The translations under genes were made by a program, and so were the position numbers. The notes beneath the pieces are model-generated. The model ran no database searches and had not been told where the DNA came from. It saw only the letters and a list, made by a program, of their open reading frames with translations. Below are positions 34,920-42,842 of a DNA stretch of 64,000 bases, one piece after another; the stretch's first letter is position 1, and each line of letters opens with the position of its first letter. Source of the stretch: RBG-16-66-20 sp036560705. GTDB taxonomy: Bacteria; Pseudomonadota; Gammaproteobacteria; Burkholderiales; SG8-39. The DNA lies in assembly GCA_036560705.1 (NCBI GenBank), contig DATBQR010000070.1, positions 1-64,000 of the forward strand, read 5' to 3'.

Positions 34920-36092
34920 CTATTCGATCCGCGCCTGCGGCTTGGGGCGGCGGCCGACGATGACTTCGAGCTGCATGTCCTCGCCCTTGCGCTTGAGTTT
35001 CAGCCGGGTGGCGCTTCCCGGGGCGATGCCGGTCACCACGTTCAGCACGTTCTGCGGATCGGCGATGGCTTTGCCGTCGATCGAGATCAGCACGTCGCCC
35101 GGCTTGGCGCCCGCCTTGTCGGCCGGGCCGTCTTTCAGCACCCCGTTGATGATCGCGCCCTCCAGCGTGCCGAGCTTGAACGATTCCGCCAGCGCGGGCG
35201 TGACCGGCTGCAGTTCGACGCCGATCCAGCCGCGCGTCACGGCGCCCGATTTGATGATCTGCTCCAGCACCGCCTTGCCGGTGGAAACCGGCGTGGCGAA
35301 GCCGATGCCCAGCGAGCCGCCCGAGCGCGAGAAGATGGCGGTATTGATGCCGACCAGGTTGCCGCGCGCGTCGATCAGCGCGCCGCCCGAATTGCCCGGA
35401 TTGATCGGCGCGTCGGTCTGGATGAAGTTCTCGAACACGTTGATGCCCAGGCCCGAGCGCCCGAGCGCGGAAACGATCCCGGAGGTCACGGTCTGGCCGA
35501 CGCCGAAGGGATTGCCGATCGCCAGCACGATGTCGCCCACCAGCAGGTTGTCCGACGAGCCGAAGGTGATGGCCGGCAGGTCCTTGGCCTCGACGCGCAG
35601 CACCGCGAGGTCGGTGTCCGGGTCGCTGCCGACGATCTTGGCGAGCAGTTTCTTGCCGTCCGGGAAGGCGATCTCGATCTCGTCGGCCGCTTCCACCACG
35701 TGGTTGTTGGTGAGGATGTAGCCCGCGGAGCTGACGATGACGCCCGATCCCAGGCTGGTCGTCTTCTGCGTGTCGTCGGCCGGCTGGTCGCCGAAGAAGC
35801 GCCGGAACACCGGATCGTTCAGCAGCGGGTTGCGCGTCACGCGCACTTCCTTCGAGGTGGAGATGTTAACCACCGAGGGCGCCGCCTTGCGCACCGCCTC
35901 GTGGTACGAGTCGGTGCGCGGACCGCCCGCTGCTCCCGGCGGCACCTCCTGCCGCACGGTCGCGACCTGCATGGATTCCGGCAGCAGGTCCGATTTCGAG
36001 GGCAGCCATTCCGGCTTCAGGGTGGAGACCACGAACAGCACCGCGAGGCAGATCGTGGCGGTCTGCGAAAAGATGATCCAGAGGCGGCGCAT
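34920..36092 (-). CDS. Membrane-anchored HtrA/Deg serine protease (DegS/DegQ type)
   Basis: 390 residues from the ATG at 36092; a TTG four codons earlier is also possible. One N-terminal membrane anchor (about residues 3-24) is followed by a trypsin-like domain with catalytic His131 (TNNHVVE), Asp161 (DTDLAVLR) and Ser235 (NPGNSGGALID), then a single PDZ domain (about 285-380). The anchor and lone PDZ resemble DegS, the envelope-stress sensor, but betaproteobacterial relatives are often filed as DegQ. It is divergent from petABC. Confidence 0.9.
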   Translation of the reverse strand: MRRLWIIFSQTATICLAVLFVVSTLKPEWLPSKSDLLPESMQVATVRQEVPPGAAGGPRTDSYHEAVRKAAPSVVNISTSKEVRVTRNPLLNDPVFRRFFGDQPADDTQKTTSLGSGVIVSSAGYILTNNHVVEAADEIEIAFPDGKKLLAKIVGSDPDTDLAVLRVEAKDLPAITFGSSDNLLVGDIVLAIGNPFGVGQTVTSGIVSALGRSGLGINVFENFIQTDAPINPGNSGGALIDARGNLVGINTAIFSRSGGSLGIGFATPVSTGKAVLEQIIKSGAVTRGWIGVELQPVTPALAESFKLGTLEGAIINGVLKDGPADKAGAKPGDVLISIDGKAIADPQNVLNVVTGIAPGSATRLKLKRKGEDMQLEVIVGRRPKPQARIE

Positions 36093-36150
36093 AGGGTCCG
36101 TCAATTTACCATGATTCGCCTTTCGTTTTAGTCACTTAGCTGCGAAAACG

Positions 36151-36179
36151 TGGACATTCCGCGAGTGGCCCGCTAAAAT
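36151..36179 (+). promoter_or_regulatory. Sigma-70 type promoter of petABC
   Basis: TGGACA (36151-36156), a 17-base spacer, then TAAAAT (36174-36179): five of six matches in both boxes at ideal spacing. The predicted start near 36186 gives a leader of about 30 bases before petA. No terminator or other gene intervenes. Confidence 0.7.
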
Positions 36180-36215
36180 CGCGCCTGCTCCTCCCATTCC
36201 CGTCCAGAGACCTCA

Positions 36216-36809
36216 ATGAGCGAAAAAAAGATCGACAACACGCGCCGCAACCTGATCGCTGCGACTGGCGCTGTGGGCGCCGCGGTCGGCGCGGGCATCG
36301 CGGTGCCGTTCGCCTGGAGCTGGTGGCCCTCGGAGCGCGCCAAGGCGGCCGGCGCGCCGGTCGAGGCGGACATCTCCGGCATCGCGCCCGGGGAAATGTC
36401 GGTCGTCGAGTGGCGCGGCAAGCCGGTGTGGATCCTGCGCCGCACGAAGGAGATGCTGGATTCGATCGCCAAGGCGGACAACCAGGTCAGCGATCCGAAA
36501 TCCGACGTCAACGGCCAGCAGCCGGAATACGCGAAGAACGAGTACCGCTCGCTCAAGCCGGAGTACCTGGTGCTGGTGGGCATCTGCACGCACCTCGGCT
36601 GCTCGCCGCAGCCGAAACCGGCGGATGCGAAGGGCGAAATGGGCGCGGAGTGGGACGGCGGCTTCCTCTGTCCCTGCCACGGCTCCAAGTTCGATCTCGC
36701 CGGCCGCGTCTACAAAGGCTCGCCGGCGCCGATCAACCTGGAGGTGCCGCCGTATACCTACCTCTCCGACGGCAAGCTGCTGATCGGCGACGACAAGAAA
36801 GGGGCGTAA
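36216..36809 (+). CDS. petA: Cytochrome bc1 Rieske iron-sulfur subunit PetA
   Basis: 197 residues. A twin-arginine signal/anchor (TRRNLIAATGAVGAAVGAG) is followed by the Rieske domain. The [2Fe-2S] ligands and disulfide Cys are all present: CTHLGC (124-129) and CPCHG (152-156). It passes electrons from ubiquinol to cytochrome c1. First gene of petABC, four bases before petB. Confidence 0.96.
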   Translation: MSEKKIDNTRRNLIAATGAVGAAVGAGIAVPFAWSWWPSERAKAAGAPVEADISGIAPGEMSVVEWRGKPVWILRRTKEMLDSIAKADNQVSDPKSDVNGQQPEYAKNEYRSLKPEYLVLVGICTHLGCSPQPKPADAKGEMGAEWDGGFLCPCHGSKFDLAGRVYKGSPAPINLEVPPYTYLSDGKLLIGDDKKGA

Positions 36810-36813
36810 CGAC

Positions 36814-38088
36814 ATGGCCACCCGTCTGATGGCGCTGTGGGACTGGTTCGACGCGAGGATGCCCTCGGTCGCCGAGGAATACCGCAAGCACATGTCGGAG
36901 TACTACGCGCCGAAAAATTTCAACTTCTGGTACTTCTTCGGCGCGCTGTCGATCCTGGTGCTGGCGATCCAGATCGTCTCGGGCATCTTCCTCACCATGA
37001 ACTACAAGCCGGACGCGGCGCTCGCCTTCGGCTCGGTCGAATACATCATGCGCGACGTGCCGGGCGGCTGGATCATCCGCTACATCCACTCCACCGGCGC
37101 CTCGGCGTTCTTCGTGGTGGTCTACCTGCACATGTTCCGCGGCCTCCTGTACGGTTCGTTCAAGCAGCCGCGGGAACTCGTCTGGATCTTCGGCGTGCTG
37201 ATCTACCTCACGCTGATGGCCGAGGCCTTCTTCGGCTACCTGCTGCCCTGGGGCCAGATGTCCTACTGGGGCGCGCAGGTGATCGTCAACCTGTTCGGCA
37301 CCATTCCCTTCATCGGCCCGGACCTGTCGCTGTGGATCCGCGGCGACTACGTGGTGGGCGACGCGACGCTCAACCGCTTCTTCGCCATGCACGTGATCGC
37401 CATCCCGCTGGTCCTGCTCGGCCTGGTCGCGGCGCACATCCTCGCGCTGCACGACGTCGGCTCGAACAACCCGGACGGCGTCGAAATCAAGAAGCACAAG
37501 GGCCCGGACGGCCACCCGCTGGACGGCATTCCGTTCCATCCCTACTACACGGTGAAGGACCTGGCCGGCGCGGTGGTGTTCCTCGCGCTGTTCTGCGCGG
37601 TGCTCTTCTTCCTGCCGGAGATGGGCGGCTACTTCCTCGAGTACAACAACTTCAATCCGGCCGACCCGCTGAAGACGCCGCCGCACATCGCGCCGGTCTG
37701 GTACTTCACGCCGTACTACTCGATCCTGCGCGCGGTGCCGCCGCTCTTCAATTCCCAGTTCCCGGGCGTGATGGCGATGGGCATCTCCACGCTGATCCTG
37801 TTCTTCCTGCCCTGGCTGGACCGCAGCCCGGTGAAATCGATCCGCTACCGCGGCACGCTGTACAAGAGCGCGGTGGCGATCTTCGTCGTCACCTTCCTGA
37901 TCCTCGGCTACCTCGGCACCGAGCCGGTGACGGTCTGGGGCCAGGCCGGCGCCTGGCTCGCCCACGCCGACCGCGCCACCGTGGCGGCGCGCATCCTCTC
38001 GCTGGTCTACTTCGCGTTCTTCTTCCTGATGCCCTGGTACACGACCGTGGACAAGACCAGGCCGGTTCCCGAACGGGTGACGATGTGA
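36814..38088 (+). CDS. petB: Cytochrome b of the bc1 complex
   Basis: 424 residues, full-length (not split as in b6f). Eight or so membrane segments, with haem-binding His pairs in helices near GAFFVVVYLHMFRG-like and MHVIAIPLVLLG regions. The Qo-site motif reads PVWY instead of PEWY, as in other beta- and gammaproteobacteria. It oxidises quinol at Qo and reduces quinone at Qi, pumping protons. Confidence 0.96.
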   Translation: MATRLMALWDWFDARMPSVAEEYRKHMSEYYAPKNFNFWYFFGALSILVLAIQIVSGIFLTMNYKPDAALAFGSVEYIMRDVPGGWIIRYIHSTGASAFFVVVYLHMFRGLLYGSFKQPRELVWIFGVLIYLTLMAEAFFGYLLPWGQMSYWGAQVIVNLFGTIPFIGPDLSLWIRGDYVVGDATLNRFFAMHVIAIPLVLLGLVAAHILALHDVGSNNPDGVEIKKHKGPDGHPLDGIPFHPYYTVKDLAGAVVFLALFCAVLFFLPEMGGYFLEYNNFNPADPLKTPPHIAPVWYFTPYYSILRAVPPLFNSQFPGVMAMGISTLILFFLPWLDRSPVKSIRYRGTLYKSAVAIFVVTFLILGYLGTEPVTVWGQAGAWLAHADRATVAARILSLVYFAFFFLMPWYTTVDKTRPVPERVTM

Positions 38089-38096
38089 GGCGCGCG

Positions 38097-38870
38097 ATGA
38101 AGAAACTGCTGCTTGCGTTCATGTTCGTTTCCGCCGCGTTGCTCGCGATACCGCTCGCGGCCTGGGCCGAGGAGGGCTACCGCCTCGACCGCGCGCCGAT
38201 CGACCCGAAGGACCTGCTCAGCCTGCAGTCGGGCGCGCGCACCTTCGTCAACTACTGCCTGAACTGCCACGGCGCGCAGTTCATGCGCTACAACCGGCTC
38301 ACCGACCTCGGCCTGACGGAGCAGGAGATCCGCGACAACCTGATCTTCACCGACGCCAAGGTCGGCGACACCATGAAGGTCGCGCTGACCGCCAAGGACG
38401 GCAAGGCGATGTTCGGCGTCGCGCCGCCCGACCTCTCCGTGGTCGCGCGCGCGCGCGGCGCCGACTGGCTGTACACCTACCTGCGCACCTTCTACCGCGA
38501 TCCCAAGACGCCCACCGGCTGGAACAACGCGGTGTTCCCGACGGTGGCGATGCCGGATCCGCTCTGGGCGCTGCAGGGCGAGCGCGCCTACGGGCCGGCG
38601 CCGAAAGAGGCGAAGGAAGGGGAGGACAAGGCCGGCGAGGGCGAGCACGGCGACGAGCACGAGATGCAGTGGACGCAGATCACGCCCGGCACGCAGGACG
38701 AGGTGCAGTACGACACCACGGTGCGCGACCTGGTGAACTTCCTCGTCTATATGGGCGAGCCCGCGGCCGTCAGCCGCAAGCGCATCGGCATCGCCGTCCT
38801 GTTCGCGCTGGGCGTCCTCTTCATCTTCGCCTACGCGCTGAAGAAGGAATACTGGAAAGACGTCCATTAG
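38097..38870 (+). CDS. petC: Cytochrome c1 PetC
   Basis: 257 residues with a signal peptide (cleavage near AWA, about residue 24), one haem c site CLNCH (54-58), a charged Glu/Lys/His-rich insert (about 172-190) and a C-terminal membrane anchor (IGIAVLFALGVLFIFAYAL). The axial Met is probably in the TVAMPDPLW block. Third subunit of bc1; eight bases after petB. An intrinsic terminator follows. Confidence 0.95.
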   Translation: MKKLLLAFMFVSAALLAIPLAAWAEEGYRLDRAPIDPKDLLSLQSGARTFVNYCLNCHGAQFMRYNRLTDLGLTEQEIRDNLIFTDAKVGDTMKVALTAKDGKAMFGVAPPDLSVVARARGADWLYTYLRTFYRDPKTPTGWNNAVFPTVAMPDPLWALQGERAYGPAPKEAKEGEDKAGEGEHGDEHEMQWTQITPGTQDEVQYDTTVRDLVNFLVYMGEPAAVSRKRIGIAVLFALGVLFIFAYALKKEYWKDVH

Positions 38871-38891
38871 CCCCCATCTATAGGCAATCCG

Positions 38892-38915
38892 AGCCGGGCG
38901 CCGCCCGGCTTTTTT
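38892..38915 (+). terminator. Intrinsic terminator after petABC
   Basis: An 8-bp perfect stem (AGCCGGGC, loop GCC, GCCCGGCT) runs straight into six T residues. It starts 21 bases after the petC stop and ends 23 bases before sspA, so sspA needs its own promoter or read-through. Confidence 0.88.
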
Positions 38916-38937
38916 CTCTGTCCCGAAAGACCGCAAT

Positions 38938-39537
38938 ATGATGCAACTGTACTCAGGCACCACCTGCCCGTTCAGCCACCGCTGCCGCTTCGTGCTCTAC
39001 GAGAAGGGCATGGACTTCCAGGTGATCGACGTCGACATGTACAACAAGCCGGAAGACATCGCGGTGATGAATCCGTACAACCGGCTGCCGGTGCTGGTCG
39101 AGCGCGACCTCGTCCTCTACGAGTCGAACATCATCAACGAGTACATCGACGAGCGCTTTCCGCATCCGCAGCTGATGCCGGCGGACCCCGTGATGCGCGC
39201 CCGCGCGCGGCTGATGCTGTTCAACATGGAAGTGGAGCTCTTCTCGCAGATCGAGGCGCTCGAATCGGGGAAGGAGAAGCAGGTGGACAAGGCGCGCGCC
39301 CACGTCACCGACCGGCTGATCGAGCTTGCGCCCATCTTCACCAAGACCAAGCACATGCTGGGCGACGACTTCACCATGCTGGACGTCGCCATCGCGCCGC
39401 TGCTCTGGCGCCTCGACCACTATGGCATCAAGCTCGGCAAGCCCGCCGCGCCGCTGATGAAGTACGCCGAGCGCATCTTCTCGCGCCCGGCTTTCATCGA
39501 GGCCCTGACCCCTTCCGAGAAGGTGATGCGCAAGTAA
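38938..39537 (+). CDS. sspA: Stringent starvation protein A SspA
   Basis: 199 residues, glutathione-S-transferase fold: MQLYSGTTCPFSHRCRFVLY start, then the GST C-terminal helical domain (about 85-190). SspA binds RNA polymerase and helps cells survive starvation and acid stress; it is not an active GST. Two ATGs stand in a row at 38938 and 38941; MQLYSG is the usual beginning. sspB follows after 5 bases. Confidence 0.93.
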   Translation: MMQLYSGTTCPFSHRCRFVLYEKGMDFQVIDVDMYNKPEDIAVMNPYNRLPVLVERDLVLYESNIINEYIDERFPHPQLMPADPVMRARARLMLFNMEVELFSQIEALESGKEKQVDKARAHVTDRLIELAPIFTKTKHMLGDDFTMLDVAIAPLLWRLDHYGIKLGKPAAPLMKYAERIFSRPAFIEALTPSEKVMRK

Positions 39538-39542
39538 CTGCG

Positions 39543-40028
39543 ATGGCCATCCCCGAGATCTCCACCAAGCCCTACCTGCTGCGCGCGCTCTACGAGTGGT
39601 GCGTGGACAACGGCTACACGCCGCACCTGGCGGTCAAGGTGGACTCGCGCTCGCAGGTGCCTTCCGAGTACGTGCGCAACGGCGAGATCACGCTGAACGT
39701 CTCGCCCAGCGCCGTGCACAAGCTGCAGATGGGCAACGAGCTGATCGAATTCTCGGCACGCTTCGCCGGCGTCGCGCGCCAGATCTCGGTGCCCGTCACC
39801 GGTGTCTACGCGCTGTACGCGCGCGAGACCGGCCACGGCATGACCTTCGAGGTCGATGCCGCCAAGCCGGAAGTGCAGACCGAGGCGGAAAATTCGCCCG
39901 CCAACGGCGCCTCCTCCAACGAATCCGGGCCGATGGCGCTGCCCGTGCCCTCCGCAGCACCCGCCGCGGCGCCCACAGAACCCACCAAGCCCACCGGCGG
40001 CAAGCCTCAGCTTCGCCGCATCAAGTAG
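39543..40028 (+). CDS. sspB: ClpXP specificity-enhancing factor SspB
   Basis: 161 residues. The conserved N-terminal domain (ISTKPYLLRALYEWCVDNGYTPH, then about 15-105) binds ssrA-tagged proteins. A Pro/Ala/Glu linker and the short C-terminal KPQLRRIK peptide that docks on ClpX are both present. It delivers stalled-ribosome products to ClpXP. Confidence 0.95.
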   Translation: MAIPEISTKPYLLRALYEWCVDNGYTPHLAVKVDSRSQVPSEYVRNGEITLNVSPSAVHKLQMGNELIEFSARFAGVARQISVPVTGVYALYARETGHGMTFEVDAAKPEVQTEAENSPANGASSNESGPMALPVPSAAPAAAPTEPTKPTGGKPQLRRIK

Positions 40029-40047
40029 TAGACTCTCCTCCCGCAGG

Positions 40048-40123
40048 GCCGGCTTAGCTCAGTTGGTAGAGCAACGGTTTTGTAAACCGAAGGTCGGCGG
40101 TTCGATCCCGTCAGCCGGCACCA
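40048..40123 (+). tRNA. tRNA-Thr (anticodon TGT)
   Basis: A 76-base cloverleaf with CCA encoded. The acceptor stem GCCGGCT (40048-40054) pairs with AGCCGGC (40113-40119). D-arm GCTC/GAGC, anticodon loop TTTGTAA with anticodon TGT, and T-arm GGCGG-TTCGATC-CCGTC are all in place. The first pair of the anticodon stem is an A-A mismatch. It begins 19 bases after sspB and reads ACA codons. Confidence 0.96.
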
Positions 40124-40163
40124 AAACCACGAAGAGCGGTAATAGTTCTAATCGAGGTGCGAC

Positions 40164-40571
40164 ATGCGCGTCGTCTTGACGTTGTTGCTGATTTTGACGG
40201 CAGCCCCGGCATGGGCGGATTGGGTCAAGGTGGGCGAGGCCAGCAAGACGGTCTTTTACGTGCTGTCGGCAAACACGGACTACTACATCGATCCTTCCAC
40301 GATCACCAAAGACGGGAATATCCGCAAGGTGTGGGAAATACTGGACCTGAGCGACAAAGGCCCCCACGGCGAGCGGTCGATACTGGTGTCGGTGGAATTC
40401 GACTGCCTGCAAAAGCTCATGAGGATGTCCAACGCCACCGGGCATTCCCACCCGATGGCGAGCGGGGAGATCATCAAGCTGTCGCAACTTCCCGACGACT
40501 GGATCATCCTGCGGCCGGGCAAGGAGGACGCGATCTTTTTCAAAATTCTCAACGCCGTCTGCGCTCCTTGA
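40164..40571 (+). CDS. Secreted protein, surface-adhesin E-like
   Basis: 135 residues with a signal peptide (MRVVLTLLLILTAAPAWA) and a small domain beginning DWVKVGEASKTVFYVLS and including YYIDPSTITKDGNIRKVWEIL. This pattern is that of the surface-adhesin protein E-like family. Two Cys residues in the mature part may form a disulfide. Its role is unknown. GAGGTG precedes the ATG; the gene ends at the edge of the convergent yceI gene. Confidence 0.75.
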   Translation: MRVVLTLLLILTAAPAWADWVKVGEASKTVFYVLSANTDYYIDPSTITKDGNIRKVWEILDLSDKGPHGERSILVSVEFDCLQKLMRMSNATGHSHPMASGEIIKLSQLPDDWIILRPGKEDAIFFKILNAVCAP

Positions 40572-41126
40572 TCAGCGGGAGATCGCCGCGAGCGTCACCT
40601 TGAAATCCAGTTTCACCTCGTTGGCGAGCCACTGGGTGTTCGACCACTCGCCGGTGCCGACGCCGTAGTCGAGCCGGTTCAGCGTCAGCGTGCCGGACAC
40701 CACCTGCTGGTCGCCCTCGCGCCGCAGGCTGAAGGGCACGTCGAAGTTGCGGCGCTTGTCTTTCATCTGCAGCGTGCCGTGGGAAACCAGGTCGTTGCCG
40801 CGCACTTCGACGGACTGGCTGCTGTAAACGGCGCGCGGGAACTGGCTCACGGCGAAGAAATCCTTGTCGCGCAGCGCGGCGTCGATCTCGGGCAGGCCCG
40901 CATCGACCGAGGCAGGCTCCAGCCACACCTCGATGCGCGTGACCTTGTCGGCGAGGAGGCAGACTTCGCCGCCGAATCTCTTGAACTTGCCGCGAAACGG
41001 CGCGCCGGCCTGCTTTACCTCGAAGGAGAGCGCGCCGCGCGAACTGTCCACCGCGTAGCATTGGTCCGCGTGCGCCGGCAGCGCGGCAGCGCTCGCGATG
41101 AGCACGGCGGCGATCCTGAGCCTCAC
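40572..41126 (-). CDS. YceI-family periplasmic protein
   Basis: 184 residues from the GTG at 41124-41126, which overlaps the cytochrome b561 stop (GTGA). A signal peptide (cleavage near AHA) is followed by a YceI lipocalin-like domain (SSRGALSFEVKQAGAPFRGKF; VSGTLTLNRLDYGVGTGEWSN). YceI proteins bind polyisoprenoids such as ubiquinone and often lie beside cytochrome b561, as here. Two Cys flank the N-terminal region. Confidence 0.88.
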   Translation of the reverse strand: MRLRIAAVLIASAAALPAHADQCYAVDSSRGALSFEVKQAGAPFRGKFKRFGGEVCLLADKVTRIEVWLEPASVDAGLPEIDAALRDKDFFAVSQFPRAVYSSQSVEVRGNDLVSHGTLQMKDKRRNFDVPFSLRREGDQQVVSGTLTLNRLDYGVGTGEWSNTQWLANEVKLDFKVTLAAISR

Positions 41127-41686
41127 GCGCTGCCCCGGGGTTTCCACGGCAGCATGCGATGCAGCACGCCGTCGCGCAGGACGAAGGCATGCCAGAGAGC
41201 AGCGCCGGCGTGGCCGAGCAGCAGGATCGACAGCAGCGCGACGCAGGTCCGGTGCGCGATTTTGAGCAGCGCCGACAGCTCCTTGTCCTGCGATATCAGG
41301 TCCGGCACCTGGAACAGGCCGAACCAGCTGACCGAAAGGCCGGCGGCCGACGCATGCAGCCAGCCAGTCAACGGCGCGAGAACAAGAAGCGCGTAGAGCA
41401 GCCAGTGCATCGCCCGCGCCGCGCGCTGCTGCCACGAGGGCATCGCCGCGGGCAGCGCCGGCGGCCGGTTCATCGCGCGCCAGGCGAAGCGAAGCAGGAT
41501 GAGAGCGAGAATCGCCAGCCCGAGCGACTTGTGGCGCGACAGCCATTGCAGGCGCGCCAGGCTCACCGGCAGGTCGGCGGCGTAGAGGCCGAGGCCGAGC
41601 TGCACGAGCACCATCGCCGCGACGAGCCAGTGCATGGCCTGCGCTATGATCCCGTAGGTATCCGTCGTGTTGCGCCACTTCGCCAT
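41123..41686 (-). CDS. Cytochrome b561 family protein
   Basis: 187 residues from the ATG at 41684-41686; a GTG two codons upstream is possible. Four membrane segments with haem His candidates in QAMHWLVAAMV, RHKSLG, RAMHWLLYALL and LGHAGAALWHAFV. It probably passes electrons between the quinone pool and a periplasmic partner, perhaps the adjoining YceI protein. Its start codon shares CATG with the divergent lipoprotein gene. Confidence 0.9.
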   Translation of the reverse strand: MAKWRNTTDTYGIIAQAMHWLVAAMVLVQLGLGLYAADLPVSLARLQWLSRHKSLGLAILALILLRFAWRAMNRPPALPAAMPSWQQRAARAMHWLLYALLVLAPLTGWLHASAAGLSVSWFGLFQVPDLISQDKELSALLKIAHRTCVALLSILLLGHAGAALWHAFVLRDGVLHRMLPWKPRGSA

Positions 41687-42422
41687 GTCCACGCCAACCG
41701 CTGAAAATTTCCGCCTCCGACTGTATCAGACCGTTTCGGCGGCGCTCCTGTTCCCGCTGCTTCTGCTGGCGGGCTGCCAGACGGCGCCGTCGCCGGAGGA
41801 ATCGGCGGTGCTCGAAACTTCGTCAAGTTACGGCGTCACGCTGCCGGTGGATGCACCCCGCTTCGTCGTGGATCCGCAGGCCTCCGAGATCCGGCTGCTG
41901 GTCTACCGCGCCGGCGCGCTGGCTCGCTTCGGGCATAACCACGTAATCACCGGACCCGTGCGCGGAGAGATCCGCGCCGGCGAGGCCGCTTCGGCCAGCG
42001 GTTTCCGGCTCGAAATCCCGGTCGATCTGCTGGCCATCGATCCGCCCGCGGCGCGCGCCGAGGAGGGCGAGGAATTTGCCGCCGAGGTATCGGACCAGGC
42101 GCGCCAGGGCACGCGCGAGAACCTGCTCGGCGGCGACCTGCTCGACGCCGCGAAATTCCCGCGTATCCGCATCGATTCGCTGGCGCTTTCCGGGCCGCGC
42201 ACGAATCCGACCGTGCTGGCGCGCGTCACGCTGCGCGGCGCGGCGCGCGACCTGCGCTTTCCCGCGGCGGTGACGCAGCAGGGCGACCTGCTCACCGTGC
42301 GCGCGAGTTTCCGCGTCCGCCAGTCGGATTTCGGCGTCAGCCCTTTTTCCGCGCTGGGCGGAGGCCTGCAGGTGCGCGATGCGATCGACATCCGCATCCG
42401 GCTGGCCGCCCGGCGCTCCTGA
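41685..42422 (+). CDS. YceI-like lipoprotein
   Basis: 245 residues from the ATG at 41685, with a lipoprotein signal ending in LLAGC (Cys31). The mature part has FVVDPQASEIRLLVYRAGA and ARFGHNHVITGPVRGEI, typical of YceI-like domains, and the ending FRVRQSDFGVSPFSALGG. It is the second YceI-type protein around the cytochrome b561 gene and is transcribed away from it. Its cargo is unknown. Confidence 0.8.
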   Translation: MSTPTAENFRLRLYQTVSAALLFPLLLLAGCQTAPSPEESAVLETSSSYGVTLPVDAPRFVVDPQASEIRLLVYRAGALARFGHNHVITGPVRGEIRAGEAASASGFRLEIPVDLLAIDPPAARAEEGEEFAAEVSDQARQGTRENLLGGDLLDAAKFPRIRIDSLALSGPRTNPTVLARVTLRGAARDLRFPAAVTQQGDLLTVRASFRVRQSDFGVSPFSALGGGLQVRDAIDIRIRLAARRS

Positions 42423-42425
42423 AGA

Positions 42426-42842
42426 TCAGCGCGGCGCTTCGATGACCTGGACGATTCCCCTGGGCGCCGCAGGCAAGGGCCGCGGTTCGTCGCCGGTACG
42501 TTGCGGGATTTCTTTCGCCGGGACGGTGAGTGGGCGCCTTTCGTCCTCGGCTTTCTGGCGTTCGTAAGGCCGCAGTTTCTGCGGCTCGTCGGTCCTGATT
42601 TCCGTGAGTTGCCGGTCGCCGGTGTCGTTCAGCCGCTGGCGTTCGCTGAACTGGCGGGCGTCGAGCTCCTGCTGATGCTTCAGGTCGCCTGGCGCGGCCT
42701 GGATGCGGTCCTGCGACTGGCGCAGCTGGAGCTGGAAGGCGTCGGATTGCTGCTGGCGCTGGATGAGCTGGCGCTGGACGCCCTGGTCCTGCGCGAGAGC
42801 GGGGAAGGCCGCCACGGCGGCCAGGAAGAAAAGATTGCGCAT
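42426..42842 (-). CDS. Glutamine-rich secreted protein, function unknown
   Basis: 138 residues with a signal peptide (MRNLFFLAAVAAFPALAQ). The mature part holds 22 Gln in about 120 residues, arranged in a predicted coiled coil (about 20-75), followed by a Pro/Arg/Glu-rich tail. No known domain is seen. The ATG overlaps the transglutaminase stop (TGATG), so it is translated with that gene. It ends 4 bases from the convergent YceI-like gene. It could be a substrate or partner of the transglutaminase-like protein. Confidence 0.7.
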   Translation of the reverse strand: MRNLFFLAAVAAFPALAQDQGVQRQLIQRQQQSDAFQLQLRQSQDRIQAAPGDLKHQQELDARQFSERQRLNDTGDRQLTEIRTDEPQKLRPYERQKAEDERRPLTVPAKEIPQRTGDEPRPLPAAPRGIVQVIEAPR

